Below are positions 36,329 to 46,640 of a stretch of 64,000 nucleotides of DNA, in pieces. Within the stretch, counting starts at the first letter, position 1; each line of letters starts with the position of its first letter. The stretch is from Trichuris trichiura (taxonomy: Eukaryota; Nematoda; Enoplea; Trichinellida; Trichuridae): the NCBI GenBank assembly GCA_037903355.1, contig JBAJFE010000014.1, forward strand, positions 6,200,001 to 6,264,000, in the 5' to 3' direction. Below the pieces are notes generated by a model. That model made no database searches and was not told the DNA's origin. It saw only the letters and a program-made list of their open reading frames with translations. The position numbers and the translations under genes were made by a program.

Positions 36329-39300
36329 TTATACTCGAGGATAATTATTCTTAAACGGCCAATCATTGTGTAGGTCGTCGAATATAACTGATTCAATCAT
36401 ATTCATTTTTTTGTACTCCTCGAGCCTAACCAGTATGTCAGGAACAATTGCCTACAAGTATGAATAGTTTCAAAGCACTGAACACATGGAATTGTATCAA
36501 TTGCTGCTTACAAAGTATTGATGTAAATCTTCATGATCGTACACGTTTCTCGCATAAACAGAAATAAAAGCATTGGTTGAAACGTTCCGTACTGTTGGAC
36601 TCTTATGGTTAAGATAAGAGACGAGAAAATTGAGCACCTAAACAGGAGAAACGCACATCCAGTAGAGCAAACTTTTATCTCACCTGAGGAACCACATAAT
36701 CAAGGGGGTTTACATTTAAGAAGACTCGCATAATGTTTATGCATTCTGACGTGAAAACATCATTCTTACTTTTGATCACAGCATCAGTTAGCAACCCCAG
36801 CATCATATCGTACGGGTAAACCTTGGCTATGAAAACAGTAAGTTCGCGGGCGTGAATTCGGACTGCGCGTTTTTCACTTTCCAACAGGAACAACACATGC
36901 GGTAGCAGACATTCAGCGTCAGAATCACTTAAGCTTTCGTCGCGGTCCATATACGTTTCCAAAATATTCCTGACTAAATTGAGGGCATGCGATTGGAGTG
37001 GTAAATGGTTCGTATAAAGCTGTACGCAGGACCACTTTAAAAATAAACCCCTGCCCAGGATGAAAGTATCTTTTGTCGTCTCAAGAGACTAAAAGAAAAT
37101 GTTAGACAAAGCTGTACTGCAAGTAGCAATCGGGTTACCTGCATCAGATGGTCAATTCCTGAACACCGTTCATCGAAGTCTTCACTCCATAACAAACCAA
37201 ACAGGGGCAGCTTGCACACCACGGTCATTCTTCTTCGCAGTTCATTGATCGCTAAATCCGTAGGTCTTTCATGGGTCCACTGTATGTAACTGCATAAAAA
37301 ATGCAGAAAAAAGAGGCTTCGTTACCTGAGAGATTATACACAAAGAACTCTGACACCGAGAATCACTCAGAGAGCAAAACATTGACTGAGACTCAACGAA
37401 AGTTGAGACTGACAAAACAGGCTGAAAATTCTAAGGTTAAACGTAAGTTGCGCGTCACCAAATAGGTACTTCCTTGCTAGCAGCAATATAAGGAGATTCT
37501 TGCAGTTTTTGCTTTACAGGCGCTATATTTAAATTATTTCCTGCAGCTTCGTTGAGTTTTTCTTTTTCTGGAGTCTACAATGAAGAAAAGCGTTGAACAA
37601 GGAAAGCAAAGCATTTTCACGTGTATTTTGTTAAACACGGTTGGCTCCATGTTGCTTCAATATAAAAAACTTTATTTTTCTCTCGGAAGCTTTCGAAGCT
37701 TTCTAATTTCATTACCGGCGGAATTTATGGGAGCATGTTAGCATATTATTGGGCTGGGGGTGGGATGTGTCTCCATCGGTATAGCCAGTATGTGTGTTGC
37801 CGACTAGGTTTCCTGTTTATTCAAATATGACTCACTGAAGGCCCACGCTAACTTTTATCAGCGCGTTATTTCAGCACGCAAACGCTAGAACCCTTTCGCG
37901 ATTTGCGTTTATTCTTTGCCGCGCGCTCGTCCAGTGTAGTCAGAATTTACGGTCTTCCTTCGGTTGCAGTAAAGCGTCGCCTTTTTCTCGACTTTATCCG
38001 ATACCACTCTCTCTGAGCGCGTGGTAGTCACTTTGTTGCCCAATCTTAGAACCAGTGCATTCTCGACCGGCAACAATGGGATATCTCCAACTTTTATGGG
38101 AAGCTGAGTTAAGATCCAGCAACCGAATTGGTTGATCAGGTACGTTTAACATAGGCTGATTTGAACTCCCTTATCCACACTGATCAAGGAGACCCCCTTG
38201 GTCAAGAAGCTTTCGCTGATCCTCCGCAGGCGGTTTTATTATTGTTTCCGTAACGCCTCTTCTGCCTTCTACGTATATTTTATTAGTATTCCATTGAGGA
38301 CGCTCTCAAGTTCTTCTAACGCACCAGACATTTCATATATCTCTCATTTTCCAGTTCATGCGCGAACCCTTGAGAGATATTATTCCCCGGTCCACCTAAT
38401 ACACGCAGGCTGTCAGATAAGTCGCTGGAAAAATTTGCATTAAAAATAAAACTGTTTCTAACGGGAGTGTAGAAATAGATTATGTTATTGTGGAAGTTCG
38501 ACCTGAGAAACGTTTACTTAGCGAAGCTTTCGGGATTGGTCTGTGATCGTCTTCAGCGCAAGGGGAAAAAAGGTTCCTCATCTTGCAGCTGTAAACTGGC
38601 CTGGGGCACTCCGGTTAACTCGGTCATAAGACGAGTTATTTGGCGGGAAGATGTTAGTAGGAAGAACGCTTGCAGTTCTTGTTGCCATGAAATGTCTGAT
38701 ATAGTACTTGTTAGTTGCCTATTTGTATCATTGAGCGACTTCAGCTTACACTGTAGATATTTTTCACCTGAAGATCCTCAATTAATTTTGCGAACTCACC
38801 TCGTGGACAGTCCCATCCGGAACTGTTTCATTCAGCATTGTAAGGGAATCCAATTTGGTCTCAGTAGGTTTAAGGTTTTCATTGCTTGCATTTCCTGGTT
38901 CTTTCTTTTCAAGAGCTAATTCTTCTCTGACTTCTTTTTTCTCTTCAATAGCCTTTTTATAGCAATCTGCTTGCATCAGTATCTGAAGAACAGTTAGTCT
39001 GCGAACGCAAACTGCTTCCTCTACAAACTTTGTTCATTTTTGGTCGATCATCTTTAATTGGTGCAATAGCTTCCGTGTACAGTACTCTGTCATTGTTAGC
39101 TACGACAACTTCCGCTGCACCAAGTGCAGTGAGAGCAGCATTTCTTACTGCAGCATCACTGTCACCAGATAACTAGTAAAAAACTCAAATTGCATGCTAA
39201 TTGTAACAGCATTATGCTTCCCTACCTTTACAAGGTCATCCAGAATGACCCTAATGCTTTTTGCACACGAAAACACTGCAGATCCAACGTGAAGAAAATG

Positions 39301-39963
39301 TCGGGAAAGCATCAAGGCTGTTTGAGCTTTTACGCCAATGTACTTCGACTCAAGAGCTTCGGCAATGAGACCACATGAAGCTTCTATTGAAGTCTGCAAG
39401 CGGAACGGATTAAGGTAAAAACAGTGTACATTTAACCCAGCTATGGCAAGGTAATTCATCATTTCAAGTGTCGACAACGTACGGTTTCCATGATTGCATC
39501 AAGCGCCTCACTTAATGCAGATATAATCAAAGGCTTTTTGTCTTTCAATCGAAGGGACACAGCGGGCAGAAGCTACAATTTAAACGTCAGCTGCAGTTGT
39601 TGCCGCAACGAAGAAACTTACTATTCTGGGAAGCAACGGAATCTTTTTCTTAAGACTGCGAGCAAAAGCGATTATGCATTTGGCCGCAACTGCCACAACT
39701 CCAGGATTACTTTCTTTCGATATAAACTAAAAGCAAGAGTGTACGAAGTGCGATAACAAAGAGCTGTACCTCAGCGAGTTCCGAAAATACGCTGCCATAG
39801 GAAGCCTTGGGATCTAACAGCGGATTGGCGTCTAACAACTTTAAAAGCTTCTCTACAGTGTTTATCCGAATATTCCAGTTGCTCGATTTCAGGTCATCAC
39901 AAAAAGAAGCCGGCAGCAACTTAATCACATCGACTGCTTCAATCGACCGCCTCTTGACAGGCT
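36329..39963 (-). CDS. CKAP5: TOG-domain microtubule polymerase, XMAP215/CKAP5 type (5' partial)
   Basis: Exons in reading order: 39963-39770, 39726-39622, 39572-39483, 39393-39226, 39172-39029, 38982-38800, 37574-37470, 37279-37139, 37088-36684, 36637-36512, 36451-36329. All joins after the first exon are phase 0; about 590 codons. The first five exons form one HEAT-repeat TOG domain (LPASFCDDLKSSNWNIR, FISKESNPGVVAVAAKCI, LKDKKPLIISALSEALDAI, LSGDSDAAVRNAALTALG). A charged linker follows, then a second TOG domain resembling the last one in the family (LFGLLWSEDFDERCSGIDHL, KVYPYDMMLGLLTDAVIKSK, NHKSPTVRNVSTNAFISVYA). The family adds tubulin at microtubule plus ends and spindle poles. Orthologues are far longer with TOG1 upstream; no such exon is found up to the PLE at 40873, so the 5' part is missing, distant or lost. 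One intron is only 46 nt. Confidence 0.85.
37575..38799 (-). other. Large intron of the TOG gene
   Basis: 1.2-kb intron between the linker exons. It includes the repeat at 38480-38560 and loose AAGCTTTCGAAGC-type sequence near 37680. A further small linker exon could be hidden here; I could not identify one. Confidence 0.5.
38480..38560. repeat. Fragment with decayed hammerhead-like core
   Basis: Shares GTGGAAGTTCGACCTGAGAA and GCGAAGCTTTCGGG with the hairpin at 35262-35371. On the minus strand CTGAAGA, C, GAT, loop, ATC, then CCGAAA keeps the core letters, but stem II is down to about three pairs. Probably an inactive relic. Confidence 0.35.
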
Positions 39964-40872
39964 CTGATAATAGACCTCATAGGAACTCACGTAACTTTGA
40001 AGAAGCATACCTGCTCGTGCCAAAGCCATCTCGCCCTTCGAGCCGTGCGTACGGTGCTAGCAGTGAAACGTTTATGGGCAAGTCGCGGCCGGAAGTGTCG
40101 ACTATTGAAGTTCGCTGACTGAAGTTACAGTAAACACGAGTGATGTTCAAGCTGTGATGCCAAAACTCAGTGAACGGAATGGTCTTTCTTTTATGTTGGA
40201 TTGTTTCATAAGTTTCTCCCATTTTTTTCTGAAGTAAATTTCTTTTGCAAGTTGTTGCTGTCACGCCAAGCAGTACACATCCTTCAAGACCTCTCCATGT
40301 CCTCTGCAGCAGGCATGTCAAAGTCAGGATTCCCCAAGGGCCTCATCGGTCTATTTGTGTTGTTGTTGAAGGCTAAATCCTTTCTGAGTCGCGGCAGGCA
40401 AAATATTTATCGGCAGCTGCAAACAACGCAAACATCGAGCAGGTGCATTCCTAACGTGTGTGGATGCATCTATAAGATATCTGCGGATGTTGCAAACAGG
40501 ATGGCTCCCTCCTGAACCGCGGCATGCCAGACAGGCATTGACGGCTGCAAACGTTACGGAAGTCGAGCAGGTGCAGCCCTAACACCTGCGGATACATCAA
40601 GGATACACCTGTGGCATCACGGGAGACGTTTTAATACCGATGCCGGAAAAAGAAAAGAGGAGAAGAACGGTTGATCTGAATGCTGCTCGTTTTGATAGCC
40701 CTATATTCTTGCTTGTAAATAATGTCTTGCAAAAATGCTCGGATAAACGCTTCCATCGAACATCCAGAGGTGCGCCCCTCAGAAGCGCTCTCCCGCGGCG
40801 ATTCCCCAACAGTTGTCACGACAGCGGCACACGATAACCAACTGAAGTCAATTAACAAACATTTTTTTATTT
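39964..40872. other. Region upstream of the first visible TOG exon
   Basis: Contains a possible further exon on the minus strand near 40100-40012 bounded by TTCAG and GCAG|GTATGC, but its phase does not fit the next exon. A diverged tandem pair of about 120 bp lies at 40418-40620. Nothing else recognised. Confidence 0.4.
40418..40620. repeat. Diverged tandem repeat, about 120-bp unit
   Basis: Two copies share CGGCTGCAAAC, then TCGAGCAGGTGCA, then CCTAAC and a GGATNCATC segment at the same spacing (starting about 40418 and 40541). Function unknown; it may be the edge of a larger satellite or element. Confidence 0.55.
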
Positions 40873-40928
40873 TATGATGAAGAAATTTATTACGGATATG
40901 TCGCGTTTGTTTTCTACATAAAGAGGCT

Positions 40929-40963
40929 CCGGAGCTTTCGGGTCATTCGAGACCCATCATCAG
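40929..40963 (-). ncRNA. Hammerhead-like motif, left PLE repeat
   Basis: Minus strand: CTGATGA, T, stem GGGTC, loop TCGAAT, stem GACCC, GAAA, then GCTCCGGAGC. The self-complementary GCTCCGGAGC after GAAA would suit a short stem III or a dimeric ribozyme. Mirror of 43429-43463. Confidence 0.5.
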
Positions 40964-41212
40964 CGGTCTTAAGTGTAAATATGAATTGTGCCAGCGAGTG
41001 CCATCTATCGATTCTGAGGATTTTAAAGCGGGTATTTTGAAGCTTTCTGTTTGTAGGTTTTTGTATTTGAGTCTGTCAGCGCACTTCTTTTTCTTGTTCC
41101 GTATGGCTTCTAGATTGTCTTCGTTGGGTTGTTTCGAACATTTTTCTATGTTGTTGAGTCACTGTTTTTTCATTTTTGCATTCAGCCTATCTTCGTCGGA
41201 CACACAAAAGGC

Positions 41213-43087
41213 CACACAGATCAAGAGTAATTTATCTACGTTGATACTAGGCCACCACTTCACTGCCACTTCGAACCTAAGCCGATATGAGATAAACAGC
41301 TTATATAAACTTAGGAAGCAACCCAACAGAATCATAACCAAAGCAGACAAAGGGAATAGAATCGTCTTACTTGACAGAAGCACCTACATCGAAAAGTTGA
41401 CAGCTATCTTGAGCACCAGCAATTATACCCGCACCAACCGACCCTACAGAGGTTTCCCGAAAAAATCTCCGATCTCTTCTCATTACATATGCCACAGAAA
41501 CTAAAGAACCTGCTAACACCAAAATGACAACACATCTTAAGTTTGCATCGAACTTCAGACCCCCCGAACTCTATGGTCTCCCAAAAATACACAAACCAGA
41601 TATCCCGCTGAGACCGATAGTCTCCACAATTAACAGCATCACCACTGAACTCAGTAGATACCTAAGTAAGATCATCAAACCTCTAACAGGCAAGGAACCA
41701 TCCTTTGTCAGAAACAGCAAAACGCTCGTCAACGAAATAAGAAACTATTGTTTGGAACCCGACGAAGTTTTAGTCAGCTATGATGTAAAAGACTTATTTC
41801 CCAGCCTGCCAATATCAGACACCCTAGAGACCTTACACAATCTCCTCCACACGGACATAAATCTACCCAGCAGAACTAAATTAAATCCCTTTCACATTGT
41901 CAAGCTAGTTTCGTTTTGCATGCAAGAAGGCAATTACTTCACTTTTAATAACAAGTTCTATAAACAATCTAACGGAGTACTTATGGGAAGCCCCCTGTCC
42001 CCTGTATTAGCGGAAATCTTTATGGAAAACTTTGAAAGACAAATGTTCAGAATTATAGGCATACGCATAGCTCCACCCCTTTTTAAAAGATACGTAGACG
42101 ACATCTTTGTCATTATAAAAGCTGGAAAAGAAGAACAATTTTTAAAATTCCTCAACAACGCCCGTCCTAACCAAATAGTCTTCACAATGGAAAAAGAAGA
42201 TAACAAAACCTTGCCCTTTCTGGACGCCTTAATCATTCGCTCAAGCGAAGGTCTTAAAACCAGAGTGTACAGAAAACCCACGCATACAGATCAGTACTTC
42301 AACTTTTCATCACATCACCCACGATCAGTAATGCGTGGTATCCTCTCCGGAATGATAGACAGAGCATTCAACTTATGCAGTCCCGAATATCTTCGGCCAG
42401 AAATTAACTACATTAGAAAAATCTTCTACAAAAACGGTTATGGTAAATCCTTTATCAACCAAGTGCTCAACCACAAGCTTCGCATACGTGAGTCTCCAGA
42501 GCAAAACACTCCGCACGACACTTGTCTGGTTATTCCTTATGTGGCAGGCTTAGGCGAAAAGATTGTCCAATTAAGAAAAAGATTAGGCTTCAGAGTCTTT
42601 TTCAAAAGTTCGCCCAACCTCAGGGCAATCCTTCGCACAGACAAAACTAAAATCCCCGCAAACGAAAAGACAGGATTAGTATACGCGGTTGAATGTTCTT
42701 GCTCAGGGATTTATGTTGGTGAAACGGGAAACACCCTAGAGCATAGATTTAACGAACACATAAAAAAACTCACAAGTTAACAATAACGCGAAAGCCATAC
42801 TTAACAATGGTACCAATCTAACCACACAGCGAGGCAGACCAATCGTGGACCCAAAAATTACAATGGAAAAAGCCAAACAAGCCTCTGCTGTAGTGGAGCA
42901 TGCGACGCAATGCACTCAACTACTCCACCCAAAAGTTTTATTTTACGAAAACAATTTACGGTTAAAAAGAATTAAAGAAGCACTGTATATCAGACACAAT
43001 ACGCAATACAACCGCGATCAAGGAGTGGACATAAGCGAGATTTGGACAAATATTGTGACGCGGTATAATTGTTGCACACTCACCAGA
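41213..43087 (+). pseudogene. PLE reverse transcriptase and GIY-YIG endonuclease, frameshifted
   Basis: The N-terminal part (frame ending at 41504) contains LRKQPNRIITKADKGNRIVL. The frame then moves to 41524-42780 with ELYGLPKIHKPDIPLRPIVS, SYDVKDLFPSLP, GVLMGSPLSPVLAEIF and YVDDIF, the RT motifs including the catalytic aspartates. GLVYAVECSCSGIYVGETG and NTLEHRFNEHIK follow (GIY-YIG). A second shift near 42780 moves the end to the frame 42787-43090 (ASAVVEHATQCTQLLHPKVL, IKEALYIRH). PLE proteins of this kind prime reverse transcription and cut DNA. Two single-base shifts leave this copy unable to make the full protein. Confidence 0.9.
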
Positions 43088-43428
43088 TGAAATACAATAG
43101 CCGGGAAAGAAACAAATAATTAGAACAAACAGAAATGGACAAAACTGCAATATAAATGGAACAAAGAAAGAAAAAGAAAAAGAAAAAAGAAGAAAGAAAG
43201 AAGAAAATGAATGCAAAAATGAAAAAACAGTGACTCAACAACATAGAAAAATGTTCGAAACAACCCAACGAAGACAATCTAGAAGCTATACGGGACAAGA
43301 AAAAGAAGTGCGCTGACAGACTCAAATACAAAAACCTACAAACAGAAAGTTTTAAAATACTCGCTTTAAAATCCTCAGAATCGATAGATGGCACTCGCTG
43401 GCACAATTCATATTTACACTTAAGACCG

Positions 43429-43463
43429 CTGATGATGGGTCTCGAATGACCCGAAAGCTCCGG
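43429..43463 (+). ncRNA. Hammerhead-like motif, right PLE repeat
   Basis: CTGATGA, T, stem GGGTC, loop TCGAAT, stem GACCC, GAAA, then GCTCCGG. Located where hammerhead ribozymes are reported in PLE pseudo-LTRs. Confidence 0.5.
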
Positions 43464-43560
43464 AGCCTCTTTATATAGAAAACAAACGGGACATATCCGT
43501 AATAAATTTCTTCATCATGAAAACATATTGTCCCGTACCAAGAAACCACGTTTTCAAAAA

Positions 43561-44151
43561 CATTTTTTATGTTTTTTCTTTTTCTTCGTAAGGGAAAATT
43601 TTTTATAAAACTTTTTTATACATGGGTTCTAACCCGTTGTTCATCAAGTAACGTTTATTGTTATAAACGTTTCAAGCAGAGCATTCGAGTTACTCCGGGA
43701 CCCGTCTTCAGCGCTAATCCTGCTCACCGCTGGGCTGGTTTTCGTGGTAGCAAGCCCCTCCATCCGGCCAACTTAGTCGGGACCGCAGCTGTCAGCTTTA
43801 TCTTAAACCGTCGAGACTTGGTCCCACCTCGTAAGTCAGACGGTAGAGCGAACGACCAACCGACCTGCCGCGACGGTGACACCCACAAATGAGCGACAGC
43901 CATCAAATCGAACACGTATACCCGTCTGTTTTAAACTAATCAGATTTTAAACATTCTTCTTCTCCGCGACTAATCCTTCTTTGTTGTACGCTTTTTGTTG
44001 TCATTGTACGCTTCTTTCTTTTTTCTTTTTTCGGGTGTTGTTCCGAATCTACGCGTAACCATACTGCTATCAAAGAGAAAACAAGGAAACGCAGATTCGT
44101 CCAACTGTACGTAAACAAATTGCCCGCTAACATACAGTAATTTAGAGAGGT
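43561..44151. other. PLE flank, no gene recognised
   Basis: Contains a truncated copy of the hammerhead-like region near 43694-43716 (CTCCGGGACCCGTCTTCAGC) and open frames without known domains. Confidence 0.4.
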
Positions 44152-44346
44152 TTTTCATAACTTCTTTATACGGTATGTTCTCTTGTCCGTTGATGGATTC
44201 TGGAATTAAACCGAAGCAAATGCCCTACCAACGGATGGACGAGCAATTCGTTTGCTCATCCATCCGTTGGTAGGGCATTTGCTTCGGTTTAATTCCAGAA
44301 TCCATCAACGGACAAGAGAGCATACCGTATAACGAAGTTATGAAAA
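44152..44346. repeat. Near-perfect palindrome, about 95-bp arms
   Basis: Arms 44152-44247 and 44251-44346 mirror each other with very few mismatches around a short centre (GAGCAATTCGTTTGCTC). The arms contain CATCCATCCGTTGGTAGGGC and a following TTCGGTTTAATT segment, shared with the palindrome at 11761-12115. It adjoins the gypsy remnant. Confidence 0.85.
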
Positions 44347-44506
44347 TCCATTGCCCCGTTAAGAAGCACCCCGTCTTCAAAATTCAGAGAGGTATACAAG
44401 AAGTTGCAGGTTTACTTTGCTGTGACTTGGAAACGTTGCTACTCATACATTGAAAAGCAAAACTAACACATTTTTCTCGCTGATCAGCCACCGTTTTCTT
44501 TAGGGT

Positions 44507-44616
44507 TTAGCAGAACCGTAAGAGCGTTACACAACAAGTTTACTTCGCACACAAGTCAGAATACAACGAACGACAGCATCCGGTACTCGATAGACAGGTA
44601 TATATCGTACGGTATC
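44507..44616. repeat. Copy 1 of a direct repeat, probable gypsy-derived
   Basis: TTTAGCAGAACCGTAAGAGC and the following about 110 bp recur in the same orientation at 50611-50722. Copy 1 runs into the C-terminal end of the gypsy polyprotein remnant on the minus strand, so it includes pol 3' sequence or adjoining LTR-proximal sequence. The two copies bracket the R2-like element. Confidence 0.7.
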
Positions 44617-45690
44617 CTCGGTGGCGCCCGCTACGTAGCATGCTCCCGGAGAGCTGGGCGAATGTTCCGTTGGAGCCGATTCGGCACTCAAAAATGCTAG
44701 CTTAACTTTATCCAAGCTCACTGTCTCCAATCGATTATTTCTAGCCGACGTGAGTGTCTTCTGTTTGCGTGTCACTACCGCGAACGGGTCGTCGTAGACC
44801 GGCGACAATTGTGGACGCTGCGCGTCCATGCGGACGAAGACGTGTGTAGCCGTGTGCCTCTTGGCACGTGCTAACATGGGCGCAGAGGTGAGCGCGTCGA
44901 GGTCAGCCGGACCGAGCCAAAAAAGGTGTCTAGTTCTGCTCGGTGTGGAGAAGGCTGTTTGCTACCTGTGGTCGGGGAGAAGAAAACTGCTGGCAGAGGC
45001 AAGGAAGAACCGTAGACGAGGTCAGCAGAACAATGGCGCAAGTCTTCTTTAACGGCGGAGCGAATTCCTAGAAGCACAAGTGGCAGACTGTCAACCCACT
45101 GACGGGAGTGATATACACGTGCCGTTAGTGCTGACTTTAGTTGTCTGTGGAATCGCTCAACTAGGCCATTGGCCTGGGGATGGTAAGTGGACGTAGGCGC
45201 CAGTTGAATTCCTAAGAACTTGGCTAAGACCAACCAAAAGGAGCTCTGGAATTGTCGGCCTTGGTCGGTGGAACTAATCGTGGGCAGCCCAAATTTGGAT
45301 ATCCAAGCTGTCGTGAAGCACCGCGCCACCGTTTCAGCTTTGCAGTTTATTAGAGGAGCGGCCTCTGGCCACCGTGTAAAGCGATCACCCATCGTAAGGA
45401 GATATGTGTAACCACGTGAAGGCGGTAAGGGTCTCACTATGTCTACATGTACATGGTCGAAACGTGAGTCTGGAATCGCGTAGTACTTTGGAGGCGTCCT
45501 GACATGTTGAATCTTCGTACGCTCACAAGTTAAGCACTGTCTTGCCCACAATCGAATATCTTTGTTGATTCCGGGCCACACATAGTGTCGAGTGATGAGC
45601 TTTTGCGTTGCTCGGATACTCGGGTGGGAGAGTGCATGAAGAAGATCGAAAGCGCGACGACGGAAGGAATGAGGCAGGTAAGTTTTACCC
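44530..45690 (-). pseudogene. Ty3/gypsy polyprotein remnant (integrase end)
   Basis: Minus strand. A zinc-binding HHCC segment (ALSHPS, RHYVWPGINKDIRLWARQC, LTCERTK) precedes an integrase core with its acidic residues (HVHVDIVRPLPP, ISSTDQGRQF, NGLVERFHRQL). After a frameshift near 44875 comes a chromodomain-less gypsy tail (HVFVRMDAQRPQLSPVYDDP). Protease, RT and RNase H are missing. Integrase inserts retrotransposon DNA; this fragment cannot be expressed as a unit. Confidence 0.88.
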
Positions 45691-45930
45691 TACTGATCAC
45701 TGATCGTTGCTGTAGTAATCCTGCTCAGTACTAGAGGAACCGCAGGATCAGACATTTGGTCCATGCGCTTGGTCGAAAGGCCAGTGGCCGGAAGCTACCA
45801 TCTGAAAGATAATGACTGAACGCCTCGAAGTCAGAATCTTGCCTATCGGCTTTAGAACTGGCACAGACACGAGGAATCGGACTGTGTAATTAAAACAAAG
45901 CATTGTAACAGCCGGTGATCGGTGTTGACG

Positions 45931-45962
<32 letters not shown>

Positions 45963-45980
45963 GAAGTGAAGAAATTCAAC

Positions 45981-46019
<39 letters not shown>

Positions 46020-46640
46020 GTCCTGAGGCTTCTTGCCGATGGTTATGTTGGGCCTGCTGCTTGGGCCAAGGAGTCGCAGGTGGCCTAAAGGATACCGGCG
46101 TGCGGGTCTTCCCCCAAGCTGGTCCTGTAGGCCTACCACTTTACGCGCTCCAGGCTTCGGCAGGTCTCCGTTTTTCACCGGCATCGCCCCTAAGACGGTG
46201 CAAGAGGGGGCCTATCCAACCAGGTGCCGTATGAGGGGGACGCTTTCGCTGGGATTCCTTTGGTCTCCCTAGTTGTCATCCCCTGGTAGCCTGGGCGGTG
46301 ACGGTCTCCGTTGGAGAGAGTGGTGATTACTCTTTCCTGCCTGCCTTTGCCACCCTTATCTAACGCCACCTCCTTGTGGTCAGGAACGCAAGTACCTCAA
46401 CGCGTGAACCGTTGGAAGAAACAGACGGTGTTGGGTTGCGTGAGCGGTGCTGTTTCACCGCTTGTGCATGGCATGTTGCGTTGCAGCCGCTGCGCAAGGC
46501 GGATTTGACAGCCCACACATGCTTGCGGTGGCCCAGAGCGGCGCCCGGAGTAACTTCGGGGGCCACCCACTTAGGTGTAACGGCCGCTCACCATATCTAC
46601 TGATCAGGGGGCTGCACCCCAGATCACCCCGACGCACAAA
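45691..46640. other. Junction between gypsy remnant and R2-like element
   Basis: GC-richer than its surroundings, especially 46030-46640, which is probably the 5' untranslated region of the R2-like element that follows. I looked for an HDV-like ribozyme fold as in R2 5' ends and could not establish one by eye. Confidence 0.45.

Larger units (their letters stand above)
40873..43560 (+). mobile_element. Nearly complete Penelope-like element with inverted terminal repeats
   Basis: Terminal inverted repeats of 312 bp (40873-41184 and 43208-43519) flank one coding region. Each repeat carries a hammerhead-like motif in mirror orientation, and the right side continues to a GTCCCGTACCAAGAAACC end shared with the solo fragment at 50861. 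The order repeat, RT, GIY-YIG, repeat is the known layout of endonuclease-containing PLEs. The two repeats are almost identical, implying a fairly recent copy, but the coding frame is broken twice. Confidence 0.9.

Noticed and set aside
39977..40110. An additional 5' exon of the TOG gene (near 40100-40012)
   Set aside because: Donor and acceptor look possible, but the phase does not match the exon starting at 39963 and no TOG-like residues are recognisable.
43140..43210. GA-rich low-complexity tract as a regulatory or satellite element
   Set aside because: It is the purine-rich 3' region of the PLE just before its right terminal repeat. No wider array is seen.
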